Of a stretch of 64,000 nucleotides of DNA, positions 51,350 to 60,252 are shown piece after piece (the first letter of the stretch is position 1; each line of letters starts with the position of its first letter). The notes below the pieces were generated by a model. That model saw only the letters and a list, made by a program, of their open reading frames with translations. It was not told the DNA's origin and made no database searches. This DNA comes from SZUA-430 sp034440175 (GTDB lineage: Bacteria; Pseudomonadota; Alphaproteobacteria; Micropepsales; Micropepsaceae): positions 1 to 64,000 of the forward strand of contig JAWXBO010000134.1 of assembly GCA_034440175.1 (NCBI GenBank). The letters are read 5' to 3'. A program made the position numbers and the translations under genes.

Positions 51350-54007
51350 TTACGACTCCAAGCGCTTCAGCGCCTCACTCAATTTCGTCCGCGACGCTTC
51401 GTACTCGGCGCGTTTCTCGTGCTGCTCTGCGATGACGTCATCGGGCGCTTTGTCGACGAAGGCTTTGTTGGCGAGCTTTTGATCGATTCGGCCGATCTCG
51501 GCCAAGGCCTTTTGCAGTTCCTTGCTTAACCGAGCGCCTTCTTTGGCAAAGTCGATGAATCCTGCGAGCGCCAGACCTGCCGTCCCCTGCCCCGCCACAA
51601 TTTGTGCCGAACCCTTGACAATTTCATCGCCAGCGACCGCCGTCTCCAATCGCGCCAGCCGCACGATCAAGTCGTTGTGGCGCCTGAGCCATGCCTGCTC
51701 GTTTGCGCTCGCCGTCTTGAGCACCAGCGGCAGCTTTGCCGACGGAGGCACGTTCATTTCCGCCCGCACCGAGCGCACTTCGGAAATGAGCGTCTTCACC
51801 CAATTCATTTCCGTTTCGCCGGCAGCGTCGCGCTTCAGGTTCGAATACTCGGGCCAGCTGGCGGCAATCAGCAAGCCGTTGCGCGCCGGTCCCGTTTCGC
51901 CGGTCTCGCGCCAGAGTTCTTCGGTGATGAAGGGTACGAAGGGATGCATCAAGCGTAGCGTTTCATCGAGGACCCAGGCCGCCGTGGCGCGGGTTTCTGC
52001 TTTCTGGGCCTCGTCTTCGCCATTCAGAACCGGTTTGATGAACTCAAGGTACCAGTCGCAGTAGACGTTCCAGACGAACTCATAGAGCGCGCCTGCAGAT
52101 TCGTTGAACTTGTAGACGTCGAGCGATGCCGTCACGTCGTTGCGGGTGCGGATCAGTTCGCCCACGATCCAGCGATTGACTGTTGATTTAAGTGCCGAGG
52201 GATCAAAAGACTCAACGCGCACGCAGGCGTTCATTTCGCAGAAGCGTGCAGCGTTCCACAGCTTGGTGCAGAAATTCCGGTACACTTCGACCCGCGCACG
52301 GCCGATACGCAAATCCTTGCCGGCTGCTGCCGAAATCGCGAGTGCAAAGCGCAGCGCGTCGGCGCCGAACTCGTCGATCAGGGTCAAGGGGTCGATCACG
52401 TTGCCGCGCGTCTTGGACATTTTCTGTCCCTTTTCGTCGACGACGCGGGCGTGGATGTAAACGGTGTGGAACGGTGTCTTGCCGGTAAAATGCAGACCCA
52501 TCATGATCATACGGGCGACCCAGAAGAAGATGATGTCAAACATGGTGACCAGCACGTCGGTCGGATAATAACGCTTGAGGTCGGCTGTTTCTTCCGGCCA
52601 GCCCTGGGTCGAGAACGGCCAGAGCGCCGAGGAAAACCAGGTGTCCAAAACATCGGAATCACGCGTCAACGTTACGTCACACCCGTGCCTGGCTTTTGCC
52701 TTGGCGTGGGCTTCAGCCTCAGTCTCGGCGACGAAGATGTTCTTTTCGTCGTCATACCAGGCCGGGATTTGGTGTCCCCACCACAGCTGACGCGAAACGC
52801 ACCAGGGGCGGATATCACCAAGCCAGCGATTGTATTCGTCGGCAAAGCGTTCCGGCACGAACCTGGTGCGGCCGTCGCGAACGGCCTCAAGGGCCTTCTC
52901 TGCCATCGGTTTCACATTCAGATACCATTGCTCGGTCAGCATGGGTTCGAGCACGACAGTCTTGGTCTTTTCGTCATGCGGCACGGCGTGGGTGACGGGC
53001 TCAATCTTCTCAAGCAATTCCAGTGCTTCAAGATCGGCGACGACGCGTTTGCGGGCATCAAAGCGATCAAGGCCGCGATAGGTTGCGGGCGCCTTGTCGT
53101 TGATTCTGCCGTCCAAGGTCAGAATGCCGATCGGCTCGAGCTTGTGGCGCCGCCCGACTTCGTAGTCGTTGAAGTCGTGCGCAGGCGTGATTTTCACCGC
53201 GCCCGATCCCTTTTCAGGATTCGCGTATTCATCAGCGATAATCGGGATGAGCCGGTCCGACAGTGGCAAGCGGACGAGCCGGTCGACCAGCGCCCGATAC
53301 CTTTCGTCATCGGGATGAACGGCAACCGCGACATCGCCTAACATCGTCTCAGGCCGCGTCGTCGCCACCGTGATCGTCACAGCAGGGTCATCGGCCAGGG
53401 GATACTTGATGTGCCAAAGATTTCCCTTCACCTCGATGTTTTCGACTTCGAGGTCCGACACGGCGGTTTGAAGGCGCGGGTCCCAGTTCACCAGCCTTGT
53501 GTCTTTGTACATCAAGCCTTGCGCGTGCAGGTCGACAAACACTTTGCGAACGGCATTGCTCAGGCTTTCATCCATCGTGAAGCGTTCGCGTGACCAGTCG
53601 CAGCTGGAGCCAAGCCTACGCAATTGCTGTGAGATCACCCCGCCGGATTCGGCCTTCCATTCCCAGACCCGCTTGAGAAATTCCTCGCGCCCCAGCTTCA
53701 GCCGCGAAGTCTGGCGTTCGGCCAATTGGCGTTCGACCACCAGCTGCGTTGCGATCCCGGCGTGATCGGTACCCGGTTGCCAGAGCACATCGCGGCCGCG
53801 CATGCGTTCAAAGCGCGCCAGTATGTCTTGCAGCGTGTTGTTCAGCGCGTGGCCGGTATGTAGCGAGCCCGTCACATTGGGCGGCGGAATGACGATCGAA
53901 TAGGGTTTGGCTTGCGGCTTGTTGCCGGCACGAAAGGCGCCACTGTCTTCCCAGGCGCGGTACAGCCGCTCTTCGGCATCTTTGGGACTATAGGTTTTCT
54001 CAAGCAT
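51350..54007 (-). CDS. valS: Valyl-tRNA synthetase
   Basis: Charges tRNA-Val and edits threonine. The 885 residues carry the class I HIGH motif as SLHTGHALNNT near residue 50, the CP1 editing domain (TTRPETMLGDVAVAVHPDD), KMSKS as GQKMSKTRGNV near 525, an anticodon-binding helical domain, and a C-terminal coiled-coil arm (RLSKELQKALAEIGRIDQKLANKAF). It is complete. Confidence 0.97.
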   Translation of the reverse strand: MLEKTYSPKDAEERLYRAWEDSGAFRAGNKPQAKPYSIVIPPPNVTGSLHTGHALNNTLQDILARFERMRGRDVLWQPGTDHAGIATQLVVERQLAERQTSRLKLGREEFLKRVWEWKAESGGVISQQLRRLGSSCDWSRERFTMDESLSNAVRKVFVDLHAQGLMYKDTRLVNWDPRLQTAVSDLEVENIEVKGNLWHIKYPLADDPAVTITVATTRPETMLGDVAVAVHPDDERYRALVDRLVRLPLSDRLIPIIADEYANPEKGSGAVKITPAHDFNDYEVGRRHKLEPIGILTLDGRINDKAPATYRGLDRFDARKRVVADLEALELLEKIEPVTHAVPHDEKTKTVVLEPMLTEQWYLNVKPMAEKALEAVRDGRTRFVPERFADEYNRWLGDIRPWCVSRQLWWGHQIPAWYDDEKNIFVAETEAEAHAKAKARHGCDVTLTRDSDVLDTWFSSALWPFSTQGWPEETADLKRYYPTDVLVTMFDIIFFWVARMIMMGLHFTGKTPFHTVYIHARVVDEKGQKMSKTRGNVIDPLTLIDEFGADALRFALAISAAAGKDLRIGRARVEVYRNFCTKLWNAARFCEMNACVRVESFDPSALKSTVNRWIVGELIRTRNDVTASLDVYKFNESAGALYEFVWNVYCDWYLEFIKPVLNGEDEAQKAETRATAAWVLDETLRLMHPFVPFITEELWRETGETGPARNGLLIAASWPEYSNLKRDAAGETEMNWVKTLISEVRSVRAEMNVPPSAKLPLVLKTASANEQAWLRRHNDLIVRLARLETAVAGDEIVKGSAQIVAGQGTAGLALAGFIDFAKEGARLSKELQKALAEIGRIDQKLANKAFVDKAPDDVIAEQHEKRAEYEASRTKLSEALKRLES

Positions 54008-54099
54008 GGTTCACGGGCGCTTCGATTTCACAAGGAGACAGCGCACAAGCCCTAGCGGGCTTGCACCGTGTTTGTCGAGCGTTCGTGTATGAGGTGCGA

Positions 54100-54699
54100 C
54101 TACCTGCGGCGGCCGCCGCCGCCACTGCGGGCGGCGCGCTCGACTTCTTGCTGGACGACGCGCTCTACGATTTCCGGCAGATGCTCATCAAGCCACGCCG
54201 ACAGCAGCGGTTTCATCAGCTGTGTGACTATTTCTTCGAGAGAAACGCCGCTGCCTACAGAAACATCGCGCTCGCGCGCCAACATTCCAAAAGCGTTGGT
54301 AATTGCCGAGGATGCTTGCGACGACAGCATGCCGTCATCTTTGTCGACCATGTCTAAGTCCGATTGATTGCGCATTTGACGAGGCTCCGGTGCTGGTGCG
54401 GCCCGGCGAGAGACGCGAGGTTCTGGTTGGGGTTCACGGATTGGTTCGGGTTCATGGCGAGGTGCGGGTGGCGGTGCCCTGCGACGGGGCGGTTCCGGTG
54501 CTGGTGCGTTTTGACGGCCCAGTGAACCATCGTCGTGCACGACATTCGTCAGCTCGAGCACTTCATTGTCGCGCGCGGCTGCAACAGGCGCCGCTGGCGT
54601 ACCGGCCTTGCCCGGTTCCGCGTCCTCGGAAATGATCCGGCGAATGGAGGCGAGAATCTCCTCCATTGTTGGTTCTTGTTGTGCCGAGGGCGTAGCCAT
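54100..54699 (-). CDS. popZ: PopZ-type polar organising protein (DUF2497)
   Basis: 199 residues with the three-part PopZ layout: an N-terminal client-binding helix (EPTMEEILASIRRIISEDAEP), a Pro/Glu/Arg-rich disordered linker (about residues 65-110), and a C-terminal oligomerisation region (LEEIVTQLMKPLLSAWLDEHLPEIVERVVQQEVER). PopZ forms condensates at cell poles that anchor centromeres and kinases in alphaproteobacteria. It lies between valS and tolC, the usual neighbourhood. A Gly/Arg-rich tail is present. Confidence 0.9.
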   Translation of the reverse strand: MATPSAQQEPTMEEILASIRRIISEDAEPGKAGTPAAPVAAARDNEVLELTNVVHDDGSLGRQNAPAPEPPRRRAPPPAPRHEPEPIREPQPEPRVSRRAAPAPEPRQMRNQSDLDMVDKDDGMLSSQASSAITNAFGMLARERDVSVGSGVSLEEIVTQLMKPLLSAWLDEHLPEIVERVVQQEVERAARSGGGGRRR

Positions 54700-54835
54700 C
54701 GATTGAATGACCTCTAAAGACCTTTTGCGGCCCCAGGTTCGAAACTATGCCAACCAGACCGCAAATGAAAGGACTGTGCGCTTCTCAAGCGGCCAGCTTT
54801 GCCGTTTAAGGTGAATGGCACCAAATCCCCCAATT

Positions 54836-56245
54836 TTAGTACGTTGATGCCCCCAGCGGGCGCCAAGTCTGCATGTCGTAGTTATCTTCAGGGTCATACA
54901 CTTGTACGGGAAGTTGAAGGTCTTTGGCGGTCAACTGCCCTATCGCCCCCAGCAACGAATAGCCTGCAACGATCTCGTCGCGCTCGCTGCGGACAAGGGC
55001 CACGCGCGCATTTAACAATTCTTGTTGCTGGTCCAGCACGTCCAACGTTGTGCGCGACCCCACTTCAAGTTCCTGTTGTACGCCCTCAAACGCGATCTCA
55101 GACGCTTTCACCTGCTGGCGATTCGCTTCCGATGACGCTCTGGCGGCGCGATAGGCTTCCCACGCGTTCGAGACGCGTTCATCCGTCGTCCGGCGCGTGA
55201 ACTCTGTGTCCATGCGCGCTCTGTTGTGCAGTTCCTTGGCCTGGCGGATCTGAGACCACTCCGCGCCACCTTGATAGATCGGTACCGACGCCGAAGCCGT
55301 AACCCGCGTTTCATCGCCGATTGTTTCCGGTCCAAATTCCTGACCGCTACGGCCATAGCTTGCCTGCACGCTGACGGTTGGCAGCATCTGCCCCACCGCG
55401 AAGTCGATTGCGTAGTCGGCCGCATCTTCAGATTCGCGCGCCGCCACCAGACCGGGAAATTGTGCGTTCGCCGTCGCCCTTGCGGCGGCTTCACTCCGGG
55501 GTAATTCCGGGACAAGAGGCCTGGTTTCGAGTGTAGCCGGTGATTCTCCGACGGTGCGTTCAAAAAACGTGCGGGCGGCAATGAGATTGGCCTCCGACGA
55601 CGTCAGTTGCGCCAAACCGCCGGCCAAGCGAGCTTCGGCCTGAGATACATCCGTTCGGGTGATTTCGCCGACATCAAAGCGCGCCTTTGCCGCTTCAAGC
55701 TGCTTTCTCAACAATTCGACGTTGGTTTGATTGAGTTTGACGACTGCCTCGTCGCGCACAACGTTCATAAACGAGGTCACCGCATCGAGAAACACGGATT
55801 GCTCAGTCGAATGCAAGCGCGCGCGCTCGGCCCGCACTTGCGCGTCGGCCTGACGGCGTTGCGCCAGAATTCTGCCACCTGCGAAGACCGTCTGCGTGGC
55901 CGTCACGTCCGCATCCCAAGGGTCGTTACGCCGTTCAATGTTCACACCCAATGGGTTTCCCGGCAGCGGCGTTGGATCAATTTTCGTCTCGGTTTCAATG
56001 TGCGAATAATTTCCGCTCAGCGTAATTCTCGGCCGCCACTGCGAGATGGCTTGAGATACCTCTTCGTCTGTCGCGCGCAGGTTTGCGCGTCCCGACATCA
56101 ATTGCGGATTTGAGTTATACGTTTTGACCAACGCATCGTTCAACGTGTCGGCGGCCTGCGCGGTTGGCAGCCACAACACGCTCGCCAATAAACCCGCACG
56201 AAATCCGAGCCCCAACGCTCCGATATAATTGCACTTCTTACCCAC
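54836..56245 (-). CDS. tolC: TolC-family outer-membrane efflux/secretion channel
   Basis: 469 residues with a signal peptide (GFRAGLLASVLWLPTAQAA). The two repeated helix-hairpin halves begin DTLNDALVKTYNSNPQL and, in the second half, EAAARATANAQFPGLVAARESED. YDPEDNY near the end is like other TolC proteins. It forms the trimeric outer-membrane exit duct for type I secretion and RND pumps. It follows the PIMT-like gene, a conserved pairing in this class. Confidence 0.92.
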   Translation of the reverse strand: MGKKCNYIGALGLGFRAGLLASVLWLPTAQAADTLNDALVKTYNSNPQLMSGRANLRATDEEVSQAISQWRPRITLSGNYSHIETETKIDPTPLPGNPLGVNIERRNDPWDADVTATQTVFAGGRILAQRRQADAQVRAERARLHSTEQSVFLDAVTSFMNVVRDEAVVKLNQTNVELLRKQLEAAKARFDVGEITRTDVSQAEARLAGGLAQLTSSEANLIAARTFFERTVGESPATLETRPLVPELPRSEAAARATANAQFPGLVAARESEDAADYAIDFAVGQMLPTVSVQASYGRSGQEFGPETIGDETRVTASASVPIYQGGAEWSQIRQAKELHNRARMDTEFTRRTTDERVSNAWEAYRAARASSEANRQQVKASEIAFEGVQQELEVGSRTTLDVLDQQQELLNARVALVRSERDEIVAGYSLLGAIGQLTAKDLQLPVQVYDPEDNYDMQTWRPLGASTY

Positions 56246-56311
56246 AGCACTTTTGCCCTTACTACACCGCTCATACCTAAGCAGGTTATAACCGTAGTCG
56301 TAAATATCGGT

Positions 56312-56328
56312 TTAACTTTTAGTGTTAA
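56312..56328. promoter_or_regulatory. Palindromic site upstream of tolC
   Basis: TTAAC-N7-GTTAA, a 17-bp inverted repeat, 67-83 bp before the tolC ATG in AT-rich DNA between tolC and the PIMT-like gene. It has the size of a TetR/MarR-type operator; the regulator is not identified. Confidence 0.35.
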
Positions 56329-56357
56329 GGTGCTGTGATAACAACACAATCCATTAA

Positions 56358-57014
56358 CTAGAATACAAACGAGCGCGTGCGTTCGAAGCCCGGAAGAACG
56401 GGCACAGTTGCATCGAATGCAACCCTATGTCCAAGGGTTCCCGATTTCCGCACGCAGAAGTAGGCCTTGCCGATTGGGCCATTATTCACGATGACCGCCA
56501 TTCGGCCGGCCTCTTTAAGTTGCCCGGTCCACGCTTCTGGAATCTCGGCAACAGCGCCATTGACAAAAATCACATCGAATGGCGCCTGACTTGGTGCGCC
56601 AAGTTTGTGTGCCCCGACAACACCATTCAAGCGTCCAAGCTTTTCGCAGGACCGCAAAATAGGGGCTGCGAATTTCACCAGGTCTTCATCTTCTTCAAGC
56701 GCCACGACGTCGCTGGAGAGCCCGCACAGCACGGCGCTCGAATAGCCGGTGGTGCAAGCGATGTCCAAGACGCGGTCGGACTCCTGCACATCGACCAACT
56801 GCAATAATTTCGCGAACGATCTGGGGTCGGTTAGAAATCGTCCGGGCTTCACTTCAACGCAGGCGTCGGCATAAGCCAGTGCCTGTTTATCGGGCGGCAC
56901 GAAACGCTCCCGCTCTATGCGGCGCATCAAGTCTGCGATCCTGGGGTCGGTGACGTCATTGGTTCGAACCTGACCCTCCACCATGTGGTGGCGGGCATGA
57001 GACATATCTGGCAT
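56358..57014 (-). CDS. PIMT-like methyltransferase-fold protein
   Basis: 218 residues related to protein-L-isoaspartate methyltransferase (MVEGQVRTNDVTDPRIADLMRRIERERFVPPDKQALAYAD). The SAM-binding motif I is RVLDIACTTGYSSAVLCGL, in which the usual GTGSGY is altered to CTTGY, and the C-terminus departs from true Pcm. This paralogue group is found upstream of tolC in alphaproteobacteria. A true pcm exists at 34480, so this one probably has another substrate. Confidence 0.82.
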   Translation of the reverse strand: MPDMSHARHHMVEGQVRTNDVTDPRIADLMRRIERERFVPPDKQALAYADACVEVKPGRFLTDPRSFAKLLQLVDVQESDRVLDIACTTGYSSAVLCGLSSDVVALEEDEDLVKFAAPILRSCEKLGRLNGVVGAHKLGAPSQAPFDVIFVNGAVAEIPEAWTGQLKEAGRMAVIVNNGPIGKAYFCVRKSGTLGHRVAFDATVPVLPGFERTRSFVF

Positions 57015-57143
57015 CGCGGAAATCCGGCAAAAATTGGGAGTATGCGCGCTTATATCGGTGTGACTGGGCTATGACAATGCGGTCGCAACGGGCGTTTGTG
57101 GCGCGACAACCTCTCTGCTATAGGAGCGGCCCACTTCAAAGAT

Positions 57144-57217
57144 GGCGACGTGGCGGAGTGGTTACGCAGAGGTCTGCAAAACCTCGAACCCCGGTTCAAT
57201 TCCGGGCGTCGCCTCCA
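57144..57217 (+). tRNA. tRNA-Cys (anticodon GCA)
   Basis: A 74-nt cloverleaf: acceptor stem GGCGACG / CGTCGCC, anticodon stem-loop GAGGT-CTGCAAA-ACCTC with anticodon GCA, T-arm CCCGG-TTCAATT-CCGGG, discriminator T, and encoded CCA at 57215-57217. Confidence 0.97.
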
Positions 57218-57282
57218 TTTAACAGTTCTTTGGTGCAAGCTGGCGTAATCTTTGTGCAAATTCACGCACAAGGTAAGCGCCC

Positions 57283-58425
57283 GTGCCAAGACCTCACACT
57301 TTTAAGAGAAATTTGCAGCGGCTGGCGAGTTCCCCGGCCAGCGTTGTTGGTGGCTTCATTTTTCTCGCCGCCTCAGTTTCGTTGCTTTGGTGGAATGAAG
57401 ATCGCACTGTTCAGGCTGATCGAGTGCTGGGCGAAGGGTCCATACCGGTCAGCACGTCTGCAGAGTTGGCCGAACCTGGTAACGAAGGCAGGCTCGTACA
57501 TGTGAGCGGCGAGGTGCACGTCACGCTGCCTGTCCAAGACAGTGACCTCGATCTGGTTTTTGATGACACGCTCGCCGTTGCACGCACTGTCGAAATGTTT
57601 CAATGGATCGAGACGGCCGTGGCATCAGGCGAAGGCCCGCAAAAACTTCACCAGTCCGCGACCTACAAACTGGGCTGGTCGAGCGACTGGCAGGACTCGT
57701 CGAGTTTTCATGAGCCAGACACGCACGCAAACCCCAAGCTGCAATTGACGTCGCAGAACTGGACTGCGTCGGACGCCAAACTCGGCGCCTTCGCGCTGAA
57801 CGAAGCGGCGTTGGCAAATCTTGAGGCGGCGGCGCCGCTGACGCCTGCGACCACACCTGCCGGTTGGACAAAATATGGAACTGATTTCTATTTGTCGCTT
57901 AACCCAGCCCGTCCAACCTTGGGTGATTTGCGCGTTCGTTATGCCGCACTCAAAGCGCCGGCACAGGTATCTATCCTGGCGCAGCAAACCGGACTTGGCT
58001 TTACGCCGTATAAACTGCGCAATGGTGACGACTTGTTTGTTGTACAGCTGGGGGCGCAATCGGCCAACCAGTTGTTCGACAGCCAAAAGCACATCGACAG
58101 TACATTAACCTGGGTGCTGCGCGGCACGGCCATGCTCATGCTGTGGATTGGGTTCACGGTCATCGTAGTACCAATGAAATCGCGTGCGGCCGCACTGTCA
58201 TTTCCCGGAAGGTGGCCTTCGGTATCTTCTGTCAGCACCGCACTGGTGCTGACAGTACCCCTTGGACTGAGCACAATTGCACTGGCGTGGCTGTTCTACA
58301 GGCCTATCATGGCGGCAAGCTTGATGATGACCGGGTTTGCCGGGGCCTTCATATTTGCGAAATGCTTAGAGCTTATGGCGCAGCGGCATCGCGAACCCGA
58401 CGGCGCTGCGGCGCTGACCACATAA
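57283..58425 (+). CDS. TMEM43-family membrane protein
   Basis: 380 residues from GTG 57283 (AAGGTAAG upstream). One N-terminal span (VGGFIFLAASVSLLWWNEDR) is followed by a large extracytoplasmic domain and three C-terminal spans (GTAMLMLWIGFTVIVVPM, TALVLTVPLGLSTIALAWLFY, IMAASLMMTGFAGAFIFA). The opening W-W-N-E and the tail topology are those of TMEM43/LUMA proteins, which also exist in animals. The bacterial function is unknown. It is 12 bp before the DUF3095 gene, so the two form an operon. Confidence 0.85.
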   Translation: MPRPHTFKRNLQRLASSPASVVGGFIFLAASVSLLWWNEDRTVQADRVLGEGSIPVSTSAELAEPGNEGRLVHVSGEVHVTLPVQDSDLDLVFDDTLAVARTVEMFQWIETAVASGEGPQKLHQSATYKLGWSSDWQDSSSFHEPDTHANPKLQLTSQNWTASDAKLGAFALNEAALANLEAAAPLTPATTPAGWTKYGTDFYLSLNPARPTLGDLRVRYAALKAPAQVSILAQQTGLGFTPYKLRNGDDLFVVQLGAQSANQLFDSQKHIDSTLTWVLRGTAMLMLWIGFTVIVVPMKSRAAALSFPGRWPSVSSVSTALVLTVPLGLSTIALAWLFYRPIMAASLMMTGFAGAFIFAKCLELMAQRHREPDGAAALTT

Positions 58426-58437
58426 ACAGGATCGCTT

Positions 58438-59556
58438 GTGCAGGTTCCGGAATTCACTGACTTTGCATCAGCGCTCGACAGCGACAGTTACAAACCTGTT
58501 CCGGACGATTGGTTGATTGCCATCGGCGATGTTGCCGGGTCCACGCCTGCGATCGCTGCGGGGCGTTACAAGGATGTAAACCTCGCCGGTGCTGCCACGA
58601 TTGCTGCTGTGCAGAATGCCTGCCCTAACGTCGAACTTCCATTTGCCTTCGGTGGCGATGGAGGAATCGTGCTTGTGCCTGCTGAACAGGGTTCAGCCTC
58701 GCGCCGAGCCCTCGCAGGCGTTCAGAAAATCAGCCGCAACGTTCTCAACCTGGACTTGAGATGCGCACTGGTGCCTGTCGCGGCCATTCGCAAAAAAGGC
58801 AAAGACGTTCGCATTGCCTTCCTGGCTATGACTCCCCAGCGCAGGCTCGCCATGATTTCAGGCGGCGGCATCGACTGTGCCGAAATGATTGCGAAATCAC
58901 CCGAAGGTGCGGCCTTCGCGGTGATCGTGACAGATACCACGCAAGACGCCGACCTCTCCGGGCTGTCTTGCCGCTGGAGCCCATTGCAGTCGCAAAACGG
59001 CGTCATGCTGTCAGTGATCATCCGTGCCCGAGATGAAACCGCTGTCCTGCCCGACGCCTACCGGACCATCTACACCCGTATCAAAAACATCGTCCGGTGC
59101 GATGCCTGTCCCGTAACCTTTGAAGGCCTCAAGTCAAATTGGCCGCCGCGCGGCGCCAGTGCCGAACGCGCCTTTGGGCATTCTGTGTTTCAAGTTTATG
59201 GTCAATCCTTGCTCGCCAAATTTTCCGAGCTGACTGGCCTGGCCGTCGGCGGATATCACGGCGCTCAATACAAACGCGCGCTGCCCTCGCACTCCGACTA
59301 TCGCAAGTTCAGTGATTCTCTGCGGTTGGTCATTGATTGTTCGGCACCTGAAGCCGATCACATAGAGTCGATTCTGGCGGCCGCCCGGAGACAAAATTTG
59401 ATCGATTATGGGTTGCACCGCGCTTCGGCGGCGCTGATGACCTGCTTTGTCAGCTCGACCGAGGACGGAAAACACGTCCATTTTATCGACGGTGCCGATG
59501 GTGGATATGCGCTGGCAGCGCAACAGATTAAGGCGCAAATTGCAGAAGGGCGGTGA
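58438..59556 (+). CDS. DUF3095 protein with nucleotide-cyclase-like domain
   Basis: 372 residues from GTG 58438. WLIAIGDVAGSTPAIAAGRYKDVNLAGAATIAAVQN places Asp31 in a D-x-x-G-S-T motif like the metal-binding loop of class III adenylate cyclases, and FAFGGDGGIVLVP places Asp74 in a second G-D-G turn. The remaining sequence (ILNLDLRCALVPVAAIRKKGKDVRI) fits the DUF3095 family, not a standard cyclase C-terminus. A cyclic-nucleotide or dinucleotide product is possible but unproven. It is co-transcribed with the TMEM43-family gene. Confidence 0.8.
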   Translation: MQVPEFTDFASALDSDSYKPVPDDWLIAIGDVAGSTPAIAAGRYKDVNLAGAATIAAVQNACPNVELPFAFGGDGGIVLVPAEQGSASRRALAGVQKISRNVLNLDLRCALVPVAAIRKKGKDVRIAFLAMTPQRRLAMISGGGIDCAEMIAKSPEGAAFAVIVTDTTQDADLSGLSCRWSPLQSQNGVMLSVIIRARDETAVLPDAYRTIYTRIKNIVRCDACPVTFEGLKSNWPPRGASAERAFGHSVFQVYGQSLLAKFSELTGLAVGGYHGAQYKRALPSHSDYRKFSDSLRLVIDCSAPEADHIESILAAARRQNLIDYGLHRASAALMTCFVSSTEDGKHVHFIDGADGGYALAAQQIKAQIAEGR

Positions 59557-59670
59557 AGTGCATTTATCAGCGCGTCCTGCTTATTCGCCGCCCGCTGCAG
59601 ATGGCGTTAACCATTTGTTAACTATATCCGCCGAAAGTGGCCTCGTCTTCCCATGAAGACACCCCACCAT

Positions 59671-59961
59671 TTACCCAAACTTCGGGCCCGGTTCTTCACC
59701 GGGCCCTTTTTCATTCCGGGTTCTGGTAGCGCGGGCGCGCCACCAGCGCACAATTCGAACTTCATGGGTTCGCCGAAACCGCCGCACCTTGGGCGAATCG
59801 ACCGACAGCACGGCCAAGCCAGCGGGCACCATCCATAACCCAAGCACCGGCAGCCACCAGAATGCGCCGCCCGCCAACAGCGCGCCACCAAGCACTTTTC
59901 GCCCTGTTTTCGAGCGCGGAACCTTGACTTTGTATTTGCCGACTTTGATGTGCGACACCAC
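59671..59961 (-). CDS. Small membrane protein of unknown function
   Basis: 96 residues: a short basic head (KVGKYKVKVPRSKTGRKVLGG), two closely spaced hydrophobic segments (GALLAGGAFWWLPVLGLWMVPAGLAVLSV) and a basic tail (PKVRRFRRTHEVRIVRWWRARATRTR). This head-hairpin-basic-tail pattern is known from small uncharacterised alphaproteobacterial proteins. The start is one of two adjacent GTG codons (59961 or 59958). The last residues overlap a strong terminator read from the other strand. Confidence 0.6.
   Translation of the reverse strand: MVSHIKVGKYKVKVPRSKTGRKVLGGALLAGGAFWWLPVLGLWMVPAGLAVLSVDSPKVRRFRRTHEVRIVRWWRARATRTRNEKGPGEEPGPKFG
59684..59711 (+). terminator. Intrinsic terminator behind the TMEM43-DUF3095 pair
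   Basis: Perfect 8-bp stem GGGCCCGG / CCGGGCCC with loop TTCTTCA, followed by five T residues. It lies 128 bp after the DUF3095 stop and within the 3' end of the convergent small-membrane-protein frame. Confidence 0.8.
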
Positions 59962-60055
59962 AAGACTCCCGTGCGCCGAATTCTACTTTCGTGATACAAG
60001 ACGCTCTGATATAGGCACGCCCCTGCCCTTTGGGTAGGCAAAGCTACACCAATGT

Positions 60056-60130
60056 TCCTCGGTAGCTCAGTGGTAGAGCAACCGGCTGTTAACCGGTTGG
60101 TCGCAAGTTCGAATCTTGCCCGGGGAGCCA
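60056..60130 (+). tRNA. tRNA-Asn (anticodon GTT)
   Basis: A 75-nt cloverleaf: acceptor TCCTCGG / CCGGGGA (one G-T pair), D-arm GCTCAGTGGTAGAGC, anticodon stem-loop CCGGC-TGTTAA with anticodon GTT, T-arm GCAAG-TTCGAAT-CTTGC, discriminator G, CCA encoded at 60128-60130. Confidence 0.97.
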
Positions 60131-60177
60131 TCTAGCTTTTCTTGCGTGTGCTACACGCAATTGGAAGACGCGGGATG

Positions 60178-60223
60178 TTTTTACCCGGATGATATTGACA
60201 ATCTTATTTTACCCGGATAATAC
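60178..60223 (+). promoter_or_regulatory. Promoter and direct-repeat operator of the DUF2239 gene
   Basis: TTGACA (60195-60200), 17 bp, TAATAC (60218-60223) is a near-perfect sigma-70 promoter. TTACCCGGAT occurs twice, at 60181-60190 and as TTACCCGGATAAT at 60209-60221, so one copy lies just before the -35 and the other covers the spacer and -10. The 28-bp spacing and promoter overlap suggest a repressor site for an unidentified regulator. The ATG is 30 bp downstream of the -10. Confidence 0.65.
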
Positions 60224-60252
60224 AACCCTCGATTCCGAGGAAGCCGCCGAAA

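Noticed and set aside
50398..51435. 345-codon plus-strand frame opposite the TPR gene and the end of valS
   Set aside because: Antisense shadow; the minus strand carries recognisable TTC38 and ValRS sequence throughout.
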